From: an uncultured OM182 clade bacterium
GTDB taxonomy: Bacteria; Pseudomonadota; Gammaproteobacteria; Pseudomonadales; Azotimanducaceae
Length of the DNA: 61,019 bases
Direction of reading: 5' to 3'
NCBI GenBank assembly: GCA_905182025.1
Contig: CAJJAA010000007.1
Location: forward strand, 1 to 61,019
The notes under the pieces were generated by a model. It did no database searches. It was given only the letters and a program-made list of their open reading frames with translations, and was not told the origin of the DNA. Within the stretch, counting starts at the first letter, position 1, and every line of letters begins with the position of its first letter. Positions 1 to 9,584 of the stretch are shown here, piece by piece. The position numbers and the translations under genes are program-made.

Positions 1-740
1 TGGCCATTTAGTGGATGTACAAAGCCCTCGGGACATTCGGCGTAGGACTTGTACTGTGGATGACAAAGCCAACGCTCGAAATGCCCAAAGCAATTCAGGT
101 TGGGCACAAGTTCAATATATCGCTCGTTACAATAGGACTTTATTTCAAGGATATCGGCAGCGTTATAGGGTGATGCTTGCGACCAGACGGTTTCATGATT
201 GAGGAAAGCAAAGGTATGTTCTGTATAAAGCTGCAGTTGGTTATATTTAAGCGCAGAGAATTGGTCAATGAGTCGCTTCAGCGTCAACAGACTTGGCACC
301 TTACACCTGCTGATGTCGAGCATGATGCCGCGTTCAGTAATATCGGGTTGGTCATCAATGGTTAGGTAGGGTAGCAATGGACCGTCACCGATGACCTGTG
401 TCAATGTTGCTAGTCCGCGAAATAGTCCAGCTTCACTCGTCGCTTGAAGTAAAAACCCGGCATGGGTGGTGACGATCTGGTATGCCTCTTGTTTTGATTT
501 TGTTTGAGTCGGTTTTTTAAGTTCCAGTTTGAGTAAGGTGAGTTCGTCCTTCGGTTGACCGTAAGTAATTTGAGTCTGAAGTCCTATTTTATCGGCAAGA
601 TTAGCTGTAAACCTAGCCAGCGCAGCATTGAAAATATCGGAATGACTCTGCTTTAATTGGATGTTAATTCGATCAGATATATCAATTTTAGGCAGCGCCA
701 TTTTTAACAACTTGGGTGGCGGGTAGATAGAAAGTTGCAT
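1..740 (-). CDS. Glycoside hydrolase family 20 beta-N-acetylhexosaminidase, N-terminal part
   Basis: This leftward gene starts at ATG 740 and is cut by the window edge after 246 codons with no stop. Residues 1-135 look like the small GH20b domain. The catalytic barrel then begins at RGIMLDISRCKVPS, followed by KYNQLQLYTEHTFAF and NLNCFGHFERWL, all typical of GH20 enzymes that remove terminal GlcNAc or GalNAc from chitin oligomers or glycans. The catalytic Asp-Glu pair should lie in the missing part. No signal peptide is visible, which suggests a cytoplasmic enzyme acting on imported oligosaccharides (inference). It is divergent from the diguanylate cyclase gene. Confidence 0.85.
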   Translation of the reverse strand, partial: MQLSIYPPPKLLKMALPKIDISDRINIQLKQSHSDIFNAALARFTANLADKIGLQTQITYGQPKDELTLLKLELKKPTQTKSKQEAYQIVTTHAGFLLQATSEAGLFRGLATLTQVIGDGPLLPYLTIDDQPDITERGIMLDISRCKVPSLLTLKRLIDQFSALKYNQLQLYTEHTFAFLNHETVWSQASPYNAADILEIKSYCNERYIELVPNLNCFGHFERWLCHPQYKSYAECPEGFVHPLNG

Positions 741-942
741 GTTTCCTCACATTCGGGTGGTTTTCGAATAACAGCAGGTTGCCATCGCTTCTTTTTCAGG
801 GGGCTGAAAGCGTTATTTATAAGGCTGTCGAGCTGAATCTCTGAGTGTTACAAAGCTATTACATTTTGATTACATGGGTTTACATCATACGCCGGTGTTT
901 TTGTTAAAAATACAATTCAACTGTCATAGAAATTGTCCGTTA

Positions 943-2082
943 ATGCAGATCTACAGTCACACGAAGGTGGACACGCGTTCGCAACAAAGATCACGAATAT
1001 ATCGCATCTCAACATTAGGTGTGGGTATTTTCGTGCATCTGATGGTTTGTTGGTCAGTTCTTTCGATTGGGTATATGGATATCCAACCGATTCAATTTCT
1101 AGGTATCTGTTCTATTGCCGCCGCAGGGTTTGCTGTTTTCTGGTTGGCTATTCTGACCGAATGGAATCTCGGTCTGCAAGACCCGGACATGAACCTTGCC
1201 CAGATCATTTGGGCTGTCAGTGTTGTCATTATGACGTCATATTTCGTGGCCGAACTTAAGCCCGTCGTCGTTCTTGCCGGGCTGGCAATGATCGTCATGT
1301 GCGCAAATCGTCTTAGTCGCAAAGAACTGGTTTTTTTTGCGGTCTACTCTATTGTCACTTATTTTCTCGCAGCCAGCTATAAGACCCAATTTAACTCACT
1401 CGATTTTTTGTCTGAACTTGTGATTCTTGTCGCATTTGGCTTGGTGTTGGTATTTGGTCCGATGCTATATCGATTGGAGATGGGGTTAATTGAAGGTGTA
1501 TTGCTTGATAAAAATGCTGAGCTCACTGCGGCATTAAATCAAATCAAAGAACTGGTGATCAAGGATGAGTTGACGGGTGCATTTAATCGACGCCATTTGT
1601 TGGAAACCCTCACGCAGCAAAAGGCCATCGCGGATCGTAATCCAGATTATCATTTTGCATTGTGTTATGTTGACCTTGATTTTTTTAAACAGATTAATGA
1701 TAAGTTTGGTCACAGTACAGGTGATCAGGTTTTGAAAGGTTTTTCTGATATTTCGAAATCAATATTAAGAGAAGTTGACTGCATCTCTAGGATCGGCGGT
1801 GAAGAATTCGTTCTATTGTTAGGAGGTACTTCGCAAAGGGATGCGCTCGTTGTTTCGCGGCGAATATGCGCCAAGTTATTAGATATGCAAGTGAGTAGCA
1901 TCGAACCGCAATTCAGAATTACTGCATCGATGGGCATAACGGAATATCGTCGGAGCGAAGAAGTCGCTCAGATAATGAATAGAGCCGACAAAGCACTTTA
2001 TGACGCTAAGAGGACAGGTCGTAACAAGGTTGTTGTCGCTGACTCAGGCTCAGGTCGTCAGTTGGTGGTTAATGCCAGATAA
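943..2082 (+). CDS. Membrane-bound diguanylate cyclase (GGDEF)
   Basis: A predicted cyclic-di-GMP synthase. About 190 N-terminal residues form roughly six membrane segments (a MASE-like sensor I cannot assign to a named family). A short helical linker leads into a GGDEF domain beginning near KDELTGAFNRRHLLE. The active-site motif is GGEEF in SRIGGEEFVLL. An RxxD product-inhibition site (REVD) sits five residues upstream, so feedback inhibition by c-di-GMP is likely. I chose ATG 943. A longer frame opens at ATG 874, but its extra 23 residues look atypical. Neither start has a clear ribosome-binding site. Confidence 0.85.
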   Translation: MQIYSHTKVDTRSQQRSRIYRISTLGVGIFVHLMVCWSVLSIGYMDIQPIQFLGICSIAAAGFAVFWLAILTEWNLGLQDPDMNLAQIIWAVSVVIMTSYFVAELKPVVVLAGLAMIVMCANRLSRKELVFFAVYSIVTYFLAASYKTQFNSLDFLSELVILVAFGLVLVFGPMLYRLEMGLIEGVLLDKNAELTAALNQIKELVIKDELTGAFNRRHLLETLTQQKAIADRNPDYHFALCYVDLDFFKQINDKFGHSTGDQVLKGFSDISKSILREVDCISRIGGEEFVLLLGGTSQRDALVVSRRICAKLLDMQVSSIEPQFRITASMGITEYRRSEEVAQIMNRADKALYDAKRTGRNKVVVADSGSGRQLVVNAR

Positions 2083-2127
2083 TAGCTGCTTTTTTGTCTT
2101 GCTAAATGGATATTGAATCGAGTTTGA

Positions 2128-2982
2128 ATGGATAAGCGTCGCAGCCCTAGGTACGCATTAGACCTGAATGCGTTGGTACACCCGAATGAAGGGCGCTCTT
2201 GGCTTTGCTCAATTCAGGATTTCTGTGATGGTGGCATGCTTCTGGTGGAAAAAGATGTCAGTCGAACGCGCCGATCAATGCCGGGTATTAACGCTGGCGA
2301 AAACGTTGGTATTCACTTTTCCGTACCCTCTAATCAAAAAGACCTGCACTTTCGTTTGAACGGCGTCATTGTCCGTGTTTTAGACGCGGCGGTTGGTATT
2401 CAATTTGCGAGCGGTATGGCTGAGGATGCAATGACGGCCTTGTTGAGCTACTCCAACAGCGCGCCTTTACAGCAAGCTCAAGCGTCGAACCGGGCTGAAA
2501 GTGCTGCAGAAACCAAAAGTAAAAGTCCGGATAAGCCATCCAACGCTGGGACTCAATCACGAAATCTACAAAAAGCTTCATCTAGGCCGTCCAAATCAGC
2601 AGCTGCTGCTAGAACACCCGGCGGGCAAACCTCACGCACTTCACCTGCCGGGGGTGACAGAAGACGGACTCACGCTGACACCACCAATGCAGACGGCCAA
2701 CAAGCTGGTACCAACAAGTCCGGGCGGGAAACCGGATCGATAAAACCGTCGGAATCAAAAAAGCTAATTTCGTCTATTCGAGCGGTCGTTGTAAAAGTAT
2801 TACCTGAAATGAATTCAGCATTCTTCTCGTACATGGACGAGGAATTGTTGAAGCTTGCGAGAGATTCGCAGAGCAATGCGGAGCAAAGTGAATACTTTGC
2901 CGCCATGTCGAATCTAGAGAAGGCAAAAGAACACGGTTGGAGCGGGCGTTTCTCGCAGGAGGTTGCTGGATCAGATCGATAA
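2128..2982 (+). CDS. PilZ-domain fragment with start of DUF1631
   Basis: A 284-residue open frame forming the front of the broken giant gene. Residues 3-100 are a PilZ c-di-GMP-binding domain: RRSPR fits the RxxxR motif, and DFCDGG stands where D/NxSxxG is usual, with Cys for Ser. A low-complexity Ser/Lys/Thr linker (about 115-215) follows. From about residue 218 the sequence resembles the start of DUF1631, ending in SNAEQSEYFAAM. The last 15 or so residues are out-of-frame readthrough before a stop. If made alone it would be a truncated PilZ protein. Confidence 0.6.
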   Translation: MDKRRSPRYALDLNALVHPNEGRSWLCSIQDFCDGGMLLVEKDVSRTRRSMPGINAGENVGIHFSVPSNQKDLHFRLNGVIVRVLDAAVGIQFASGMAEDAMTALLSYSNSAPLQQAQASNRAESAAETKSKSPDKPSNAGTQSRNLQKASSRPSKSAAAARTPGGQTSRTSPAGGDRRRTHADTTNADGQQAGTNKSGRETGSIKPSESKKLISSIRAVVVKVLPEMNSAFFSYMDEELLKLARDSQSNAEQSEYFAAMSNLEKAKEHGWSGRFSQEVAGSDR

Positions 2983-3769
2983 TCCGAGGGATCTTAAACG
3001 AGCTGCTACTCGGAGCGATCGTCTTGCTAAGCCGAGAGCGGAACGAAAAGAAAAGCAAGCGAGCCGGAAAAAGTTCGCCTTATCTCTCGTCAATACCGAT
3101 GAATTCGAGGACTGGCTTGCGGTCGCGAACATCTAGTTTCGCGCTGCGAACGCGCTTACGACCAGCTATCTGCAAGGAGATTCAGTGCGCGATTGGGTCT
3201 GCTAGTCGATTCCTGGGCGCACGTCGAGGCCAATCCGTCTGGGTAGCGGCCGTATTTTGCCACGCTTTTGATCGTGTCGATCCGAATCGTGGAGCTGTCC
3301 AAAGGAAATCACGGCAGAAGGTCTATGCAGTGGCTTCGAGGCCTAAGCCTATGCCGCGTTTTCGTAAGCTGTACATGTGCGGTCACGAAGTTGCTTAGAT
3401 GACTCGTCAAGCGATTTCCTGAGTTACGACGAAGACTTTCATTACACCCTCTGCTGCGACAGTTTCCTCGTGCGTCCAAGCATAAGCCTAGATGATGGAC
3501 AGTGCGGCTGAGAAAAGGGCCGCTAGCGAAGCAGCAAGCGTAGAAACGGATCAGGCCGAGGAACAAGTGGGTGCTGAGGGCAGAACATGCGCGACCTCAA
3601 AGAACAATATGTTAGGGCCGATCGGGGCCACGAAGAGGTACGTCCTCTGGTTCACGCGCTAACTTGCCTTCTCGAACAGCTGGCAGGTCCAACGGCGGCG
3701 GTGTGAGACATACACCTGCGAACGTGGGGCAGGCGATCAGCAGTATCTATGGCACCGTGAGCAGATCTG

Positions 3770-4798
3770 ATGAGTGGAAAATCGCCTGCATCTGAGTCGG
3801 CAGATTTCTCCGATGAACAACACGTTAGTTTCGATGAAGTCCAAAATTTGTTAGGTGCCATAAAGCAAAGACGCGTTGAGAGCGCAGCAGAAAGACCCAA
3901 TATTCGACAGATGTTGATGGGCTCGGCCCGCGCAAGCAACCGGGCTATCGCGCCTGACGTAATGGAAAGTCTTGAAGTTGTCGAAAACTTAGTGAGTGCA
4001 GTTGAGACAGATAATCTTGTTTCAAGCAGCGCCAAGGATTGGATCCGCCAATTAGAGTTGACGCTAGATAAAGTCGCGACGCAGGAGAGCGATTTTCTAT
4101 ATGACGAAAGTCCACACTCGTCTCTTGAGGTTATTAATGAGTTAGCCCGACTGGGCGGTTCAGAGTCAGGTAGTGTAAAGCGAACAGTCGATAAGATTGT
4201 TGAAGATATAAATCAGAATTTTGATTCGAATCCGCAGATATTTGAAGAAGCGCTAGAGCAACTGCAGCCTATTGTAGAAAAACAATCGCGAGCGTTCACG
4301 GGCAATGTACAACGCACCGTCAAGGCAAGCGAGGGGCAACAGACCCTTGTCAATGCGCAACGTGCCGTTGTTGATGAAATGGACTCTCGACTTGCAGGTC
4401 GACAAGTTCCCGAGGTGCTTCTGCGGCTATTGATGCCAGGTTGGCGGAATTTGATGGTTAATACCCATCTTCGACAAGGTCAAGACTCGCCTGATTGGGA
4501 GAGGCATGTTCATGCGTTGGATCAAGTTTTCCAACATTTAGAAGGCAATGCTAATCCATCGTCTCCAGATTATCTGGAGCCAGTCAGTCCTGCTTGGAAG
4601 CAAATTGAACAGCGGCTTGGATTCTATCTCTTTCGAGCCAGGGACAGCGGGCACCGTTGCTCAACACAGTCTGCGGCAACTGATCGTTGCCGCTGGACAT
4701 GCGCCCGGAAACGTCAATTGGATATGGTTGATCTGTCCGAAGGAGCTCCGTCGCAGGAGCGGTCTGGGTTTCGGCGACGTTTTCAGAGCAAGGGCTGA
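3770..4798 (+). CDS. DUF1631 C-terminal fragment (part of broken gene)
   Basis: A 342-codon open frame covering the central and rear part of the DUF1631 domain, recognisable by WKQIEQRL and the segment VLLRLLMPGWRNLMVNTHLR. Homology leaves this frame near base 4615 and continues in frame 3 (SISFEPGTAGTVAQHSL), so the last 60 residues here are probably not meaningful. The ATG at 3770 lies inside a gene remnant and is unlikely to be a true start. DUF1631 has no known biochemical activity. Confidence 0.4.
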   Translation: MSGKSPASESADFSDEQHVSFDEVQNLLGAIKQRRVESAAERPNIRQMLMGSARASNRAIAPDVMESLEVVENLVSAVETDNLVSSSAKDWIRQLELTLDKVATQESDFLYDESPHSSLEVINELARLGGSESGSVKRTVDKIVEDINQNFDSNPQIFEEALEQLQPIVEKQSRAFTGNVQRTVKASEGQQTLVNAQRAVVDEMDSRLAGRQVPEVLLRLLMPGWRNLMVNTHLRQGQDSPDWERHVHALDQVFQHLEGNANPSSPDYLEPVSPAWKQIEQRLGFYLFRARDSGHRCSTQSAATDRCRWTCARKRQLDMVDLSEGAPSQERSGFRRRFQSKG

Positions 4799-5051
4799 AC
4801 TTCGGGAAACGCTCGAGCAGATCTTGCTGGAAGAATCTGGAGACCCTGATTGGCTGGAATGCAGTTAGGACCGCGCCACTCGGATTGACATGTCGGTGAC
4901 TGGGTCGAGTTCAGCGAGTGTCACCTGAGTGAGAACCAGAGTGTCCATTGTTGCTTGGGCTAAGCGAGGGGCGCGGCGCTTTCGTCTTTGTTAATCGACG
5001 AGGCGTGAAGACCTAGCGAACTCTTGGTGTTGAAGAGTTCGACCCTCCATC

Positions 5052-6446
5052 TTGTTAACGAACGATCGCGTAGAGATCCTTGAGGAATCGGATCTTCCCC
5101 TAAGCGATCGTGCGTCTCATCAAATGCTACAAAATATGCACAATCAACTAACCCACCAGGCGACCCACGACGAGTTAACGGGTCTTGTTAATCGCAAAGA
5201 GTTTGAGCGGATTCTGGAAGAACTTCTGGTCGTTACCAAGAAGGATAACTCCAATCACATCGTCGCTTATATGGACTTAGATCAATTTAAAGTCATCAAT
5301 ACTGCCGCTGGGCATGATGCCGGCGATCAACTACTGATTAACATCGGCAAGTTATTGGTTAAGCAACTTGCGGGCAATGATTTCCTTGTCTCACGGCTAG
5401 GCGGTGACGAGTTCGGCGTACTGATTAAAAACTGTGCGAAAGAAAGTGGCATCTCGGTGGTTAAGCAGTTGAGCGACGCTATCAAGGCAAATCGATTTAA
5501 GTGGGAGACAGAGGAGTTCGCATTAACCACGAGCTGCGGTGTCGTATTTGTCACCACAGAAGTGGAGAACGTTTCGTCAATACTTCGTGGTGCGGATACG
5601 GCGTGTTATGCGGCGAAGGATGCTGGTCGAGATCGCATGCATGTATACGAAGTTGACGACTCAGAGATGGAGCACCGGCGTGACATTATGGAGTTTGTTT
5701 CTCAAATTGATCATGCTTTGAAAGAAGATAGGTTTGTACTGAACTGCCAGAAAATCGCGCCTATAGAAGATAATAGCGAAGATCTTGATCACTATGAAAT
5801 TCTGCTCACGGTGCTTGATGAGAACGATAATCCGATGCCTCCGCAGGACTTTATCATCGCTGCCGAGACCTATAATCGTATGGGTGCGATAGATCGTTGG
5901 GTCATTAAGAACTCTTTCCGTTGGATTGCTGCGAACATTCTCAAATTGGATGGGTTGGGTGCATTTTCCATAAACATCTCTGGTAACTCTCTGACAGAAG
6001 ATGATTTCATGGAGTTCGTATTAGAGCAGTTCAACGAAACTCGGTTGCCAACGTCAAAGATTTGTTTTGAGATTACTGAGACTTCTGCAATCGGCAGTCT
6101 GGATAATGCGATCGAGTTTATGGAAAAACTTAAAGTTATCGGTGTGCAGTTTTCACTTGATGATTTTGGCACAGGTTTGTCTTCTTATTCCTACCTAAGA
6201 AATTTGCCAGTCGATTACCTAAAAATTGACGGCATCTTCGTTAAAGATATCAAAACCAACCCAAGCGACTATGCAGTAGTGAAATCGATTAATGAAATCG
6301 GTCATTTCATGGGTAAGAAAACCATTGCAGAATTTGTCGAGGACGATGAAGTGCTGGAAATATTGAGGGAAATCGGTGTGGATTTTGCTCAGGGATATGG
6401 CATAGGCAAAAAGATTCCGATCACAGAGTTGCTAAAGGACGAGTGA
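5052..6446 (+). CDS. GGDEF-EAL protein (c-di-GMP turnover), intact end of broken gene
   Basis: A 464-residue open frame. GGDEF domain: THDELTGLVNRKEFE, then GGDEF at about residues 117-121. The inhibitory RxxD site is lost (AGND), so product feedback is not expected. EAL domain from about residue 210: the signature reads EIL in HYEILLTV, and the usual catalytic residues are visible in NISGNSL, FEITETSAI, DDFGTGLSSY and KTIAEFVED. It could therefore synthesise and/or degrade c-di-GMP. The only start is an internal TTG at 5052 without a ribosome-binding site, since this part belongs to the larger PilZ-DUF1631 gene. Whether it is still expressed is unknown. Confidence 0.75.
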   Translation: MLTNDRVEILEESDLPLSDRASHQMLQNMHNQLTHQATHDELTGLVNRKEFERILEELLVVTKKDNSNHIVAYMDLDQFKVINTAAGHDAGDQLLINIGKLLVKQLAGNDFLVSRLGGDEFGVLIKNCAKESGISVVKQLSDAIKANRFKWETEEFALTTSCGVVFVTTEVENVSSILRGADTACYAAKDAGRDRMHVYEVDDSEMEHRRDIMEFVSQIDHALKEDRFVLNCQKIAPIEDNSEDLDHYEILLTVLDENDNPMPPQDFIIAAETYNRMGAIDRWVIKNSFRWIAANILKLDGLGAFSINISGNSLTEDDFMEFVLEQFNETRLPTSKICFEITETSAIGSLDNAIEFMEKLKVIGVQFSLDDFGTGLSSYSYLRNLPVDYLKIDGIFVKDIKTNPSDYAVVKSINEIGHFMGKKTIAEFVEDDEVLEILREIGVDFAQGYGIGKKIPITELLKDE

Positions 6447-6535
6447 TTCCCTGCTGTTTATTCATCGCGCCAAAAAAAATTCCGCTCAATCTAAACAAGA
6501 CTCAGCGAAGCAAAACTAGCCAAAACCACTCAAGC

Positions 6536-7702
6536 TTAAATCTCTTCGATCAAGCCGCTGACGATATCGACAATTTTGTCAGCCTCATCGTCGCTAATGA
6601 CCAGTGGTGGTAGTAAGCGAATCGTATTTTCGCTCGTCACATTGATCAATAAGCCTTTGTCCATCGCCTTTGCCACGAGGTCAGTGCAGGGCGAATCAAG
6701 CTCGATACCAATCATCAAACCTTTGCCTCGTACTTCGATAACATTGTTCAATCCCGATAGCCTTTCACGAAAAGCGTTTTGCATTTTCTCGCCGAGCTCT
6801 CCGGCACGTTCAGCAATGTTGTTTTTTTGTATGTATTTCACCACGGCTGCACCCACTGCGCAGGCGAGTGGGTTGCCGCCGAAAGTAGAACCATGATTTC
6901 CCGGTTGAAAAGTGGTTGCTGCTTTGCCGCGGGCGAGACACACACCGATTGGCATGCCATTACCTAAGCCTTTAGCGGTGGTAACGAGGTCGGGCAGAAT
7001 GCCGCTCTGCTGGTAGTTGAAATATGTTCCCGTTCGAGCGTTGCCGGTTTGTACTTCGTCTAGCAGCATAAACCAATCATGCTGGTCGCAGATTTCCCTA
7101 ACTTGCTTTAGATAGTCAGGGTTCGGTACGCGAATACCGCCTTCTCCCTGAATAGGTTCAATCATGATCGCCACAACGTTTTGATTGTTTTTAGCAATAG
7201 ACTTTATCGCTTCGATATCATTAAACGGTGCACGTAGAAAACCATTTAACAAGGGTTCAAATCCAGCTTGTACTTTGCGACTTCCTGTTGCCGTTAGCGT
7301 TGCCATAGTTCGACCGTGAAACGCAGCATCGGTGACAATAATCGTCGGATTCTCGATGCCTTTTTTTCTGCCCGCTAAGCGACTGATTTTAATCGCGCAT
7401 TCATTAGCCTCCGCACCAGAGTTGGCGAAAAACGCATTGTCCATGCCAGAGATAGAGGTTAATAAATCTGCGAGCTCTTCCTGTGCCGGAATACGATAGA
7501 GATTTGATGTGTGCAGCAATGAGCTAGCTTGATTGGCGATGACCTTGGTGATTTCCGGGTTGGCATGGCCCAGAGAAATGACACCGATGCCGGACAGGGC
7601 ATCGAGATATTGCTTACCGTCTTCATCGGTTAACCATGCGCCTTCACCTTTAGTGAATCCGATAGTAGGACGTCCATAGGTATTCATGATTGCTTCAGTC
7701 AT
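6536..7702 (-). CDS. argD: Acetylornithine aminotransferase
   Basis: A PLP enzyme of arginine biosynthesis (N-acetylglutamate semialdehyde to N-acetylornithine) that may also serve lysine synthesis as DapC. At 388 residues it has the usual length. Class-III aminotransferase marks: NSGAEANECAIK (cofactor phosphate loop), FHGRTMATL, MIEPIQGEGG, LLDEVQTG, and the PLP lysine in TTAKGLGNGMPIG. ATG 7702 follows GGAAAC at a plausible distance. It is transcribed away from the hydantoinase gene. argG lies 4.4 kb to the right, but the two are not an operon. Confidence 0.93.
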   Translation of the reverse strand: MTEAIMNTYGRPTIGFTKGEGAWLTDEDGKQYLDALSGIGVISLGHANPEITKVIANQASSLLHTSNLYRIPAQEELADLLTSISGMDNAFFANSGAEANECAIKISRLAGRKKGIENPTIIVTDAAFHGRTMATLTATGSRKVQAGFEPLLNGFLRAPFNDIEAIKSIAKNNQNVVAIMIEPIQGEGGIRVPNPDYLKQVREICDQHDWFMLLDEVQTGNARTGTYFNYQQSGILPDLVTTAKGLGNGMPIGVCLARGKAATTFQPGNHGSTFGGNPLACAVGAAVVKYIQKNNIAERAGELGEKMQNAFRERLSGLNNVIEVRGKGLMIGIELDSPCTDLVAKAMDKGLLINVTSENTIRLLPPLVISDDEADKIVDIVSGLIEEI

Positions 7703-7794
7703 TTAACGTTTCCAGCTTAAGTCAGCAGATGAAAGGGGGCGATAATAAACCAGTTCAAGTAAACTCGAAAGTCATCCTTTGTAGTCTTTGTCTT

Positions 7795-9336
7795 ATGAAC
7801 GCCATAGATTTAGCAATTTTTGTCAGTCGAGTGGAGTCGATTTGTGCTGAGATGGGTGCGATTCTTCAGCGCGCTGCTTTTTCACCTAACATCAAGGATC
7901 GGCTCGACTTCTCATGTGCACTGTTTGATTCAGAGGGTGCCTTGTTCGCTCAAGCCGCCCACATCCCTGTCCATCTCGGCAGTATGGCCTACGCCATGGC
8001 AGGTATCATCGAGGGTGTAGAGTGGCAACCGGGCGATATGCTGGTCGTTAATGATCCGTTTCTAGGTGGTACGCACCTTCCTGACGTCACCATGGTTGCG
8101 CCGTTATTCGTCGATGGTCAATTGGTTAGCTTTGTGGCAAACCGAGCGCATCATGCCAACATTGGGGCTGAAGCGCCTGGCTCTATGCCTTTGTCGAATC
8201 ATATGGATCAAGAAGGATTGTTAATTCCACCTACAATCTTTGTTCGGGGGGGCGAATGGGTGTCTGAGATTCTCGAACAACTGACAGGTATGCCCGGTTC
8301 CGATACAAGTGGTGATTTTGCCGCCCAAGTGAGTGCTAATAAGAAAGGTGTCGTCAGGCTTGGTGACCTTATTGAGACCATGGGTTCTGAACGCTTTGCA
8401 GACGGTGTGGTGGCGATCAATGATTACGGTGAGAAGCTTGCAAGTTCGGCTCTAGCTCGAATGCCTGAAGGTTTGTATAAATTCAGTGACACGATGGATA
8501 ACGATGGTTTCGCGGCTGTGTCTATACCCATAAGCGTAAGCCTCGATATTTCATCGGCCGGCATCAATGTCGATTTTGAGGGTACCTCGGCGCAAGTCGC
8601 GGGCAATATCAATTGTCCTTTGTCTGTGACGGCCGCTGCTGTCTATTATGCCTTCCGCTGCTTGTTGCCAGAGCAAACGCCTAATTGTGCGGGCACCTAT
8701 CGCTGCATCAGCATCAAAGCGCCTGCTAATTGCCTCGTCAATGCATCACGACCCGCAGCGACAGCCGCAGGAAATGTTGAAACATCCATGCGTTTAGTCG
8801 ACGTGATGTTAGGTGCGCTTGCCGAGGTTATTCCGAATGAAATTCCGGCCGCCAGTCAGGGCACGATGAACAATGTTGCGATGGGTGCCAGGGACGCGCA
8901 ATTATCATGGGACTACTACGAAACAATCGGCGGCGGCATGGGGGCTTGTCGACAAAGGCATGGCTTATCCGGTGTTCAATGCCATATGACCAATACGTTA
9001 AACACACCTATTGAAAGTCTGGAACTACATTATCCATTGCGGATAGAACGCTATCAGCTCAGGCAAGGGTCTGGTGGTGAAGGTGCTTTCAAGGGCGGCA
9101 ATGGTCTGATTAGAGACTTTAGGTTTTTAGCGGATACCGACGTCACGCTGCTGACTGAAAGGCGTGTAATAGGTCCTTGGGGGCTTGAGGGTGGGGCTGC
9201 CGGGCAATGTGGTAAGAACCTATTAGATGGAGAGTTGCTGCCAGCCAAGGTTCAATTTAGGGCTGAGCAGGGACAAGTGCTCAGTATCGAAACGCCGGGT
9301 GGTGGCGGGTACGGAATTGCGCCCTCGTCTGACTGA
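7795..9336 (+). CDS. Hydantoinase B / oxoprolinase family protein
   Basis: 513 residues matching HyuB, the B subunit of ATP-dependent hydantoinases, oxoprolinases and acetone carboxylase relatives: CALFDSEGALFAQAAHIPVH, NDPFLGGTHLPDVTM, QGTMNNVAMG, and a glycine-rich end (ETPGGGGYG). These enzymes usually work as an A/B pair, but no hyuA is next to it. Substrate is unknown; 5-oxoproline or a hydantoin is only a guess. I start at ATG 7795 because family alignment begins with MNAIDLAIF; a longer frame from 7690 overlaps the divergent argD start. No clear ribosome-binding site. Confidence 0.85.
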   Translation: MNAIDLAIFVSRVESICAEMGAILQRAAFSPNIKDRLDFSCALFDSEGALFAQAAHIPVHLGSMAYAMAGIIEGVEWQPGDMLVVNDPFLGGTHLPDVTMVAPLFVDGQLVSFVANRAHHANIGAEAPGSMPLSNHMDQEGLLIPPTIFVRGGEWVSEILEQLTGMPGSDTSGDFAAQVSANKKGVVRLGDLIETMGSERFADGVVAINDYGEKLASSALARMPEGLYKFSDTMDNDGFAAVSIPISVSLDISSAGINVDFEGTSAQVAGNINCPLSVTAAAVYYAFRCLLPEQTPNCAGTYRCISIKAPANCLVNASRPAATAAGNVETSMRLVDVMLGALAEVIPNEIPAASQGTMNNVAMGARDAQLSWDYYETIGGGMGACRQRHGLSGVQCHMTNTLNTPIESLELHYPLRIERYQLRQGSGGEGAFKGGNGLIRDFRFLADTDVTLLTERRVIGPWGLEGGAAGQCGKNLLDGELLPAKVQFRAEQGQVLSIETPGGGGYGIAPSSD

Positions 9337-9387
9337 CATTTCGCGGCAGCTATCGAACGGTGTACGAGAACTGAATAGGTAAATTGA

Positions 9388-9417
9388 CGCTTCAAATTGA
9401 CCGGTGAAATTGAAGCG
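9388..9417. other. Hairpin in the hyuB-grxD gap
   Basis: CGCTTCAA (9388-9395) is repeated inverted as TTGAAGCG (9410-9417) with a 14-base loop. It follows the hydantoinase gene and could help end its transcript, but no run of T follows. Confidence 0.3.
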
Positions 9418-9584
9418 GCGAGTTAAGCTAATGTTTTGCCTGTTTAGGACGATTCGACCCGATAACACAGAGGTCTCAATTGTTTTCATCACTAAAATAA
9501 TAAATAAAGTCCGGAATGGACTAAGCAATGCGTCAAAAAAGCGTTAGAATCGCCGTATTTGAACAAGCAGCAGAGATTTATTAC

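Larger units (their letters stand above)
2128..6446 (+). pseudogene. Frameshifted PilZ-DUF1631-GGDEF-EAL giant gene
   Basis: Read together, the successive reading frames rebuild one protein of about 1400 residues, the known DUF1631 family layout PilZ - DUF1631 - GGDEF - EAL. Recognisable pieces occur in frame 1 (PilZ and start of DUF1631, to about 2930), frame 2 (2963-3133, with LLDQIDNPRDLKRAA and VNTDEFEDWLAVANI), frame 1 (3139-3243, SRCERAYDQLSARRF), frame 3 (about 3258-3397, RQKVYAV and RFRKLY), frame 2 (3770-4600), frame 3 (4615-4866), frame 2 (near 4892, VGDWVEFSECHLSENQ), frame 1 (4981-5012, FVFVNRRGVKT) and frame 3 (5052-6446). At least eight frame changes and several stops fall before 5052. 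The last third is intact. This is either real gene decay or clustered sequence error; the intact genes on both sides favour decay. Confidence 0.75.

Noticed and set aside
2937-3398. 153-codon frame as an independent gene
   Set aside because: Only its second half resembles anything, and that is the DUF1631 segment of the broken giant gene; the first half is out-of-frame sequence.
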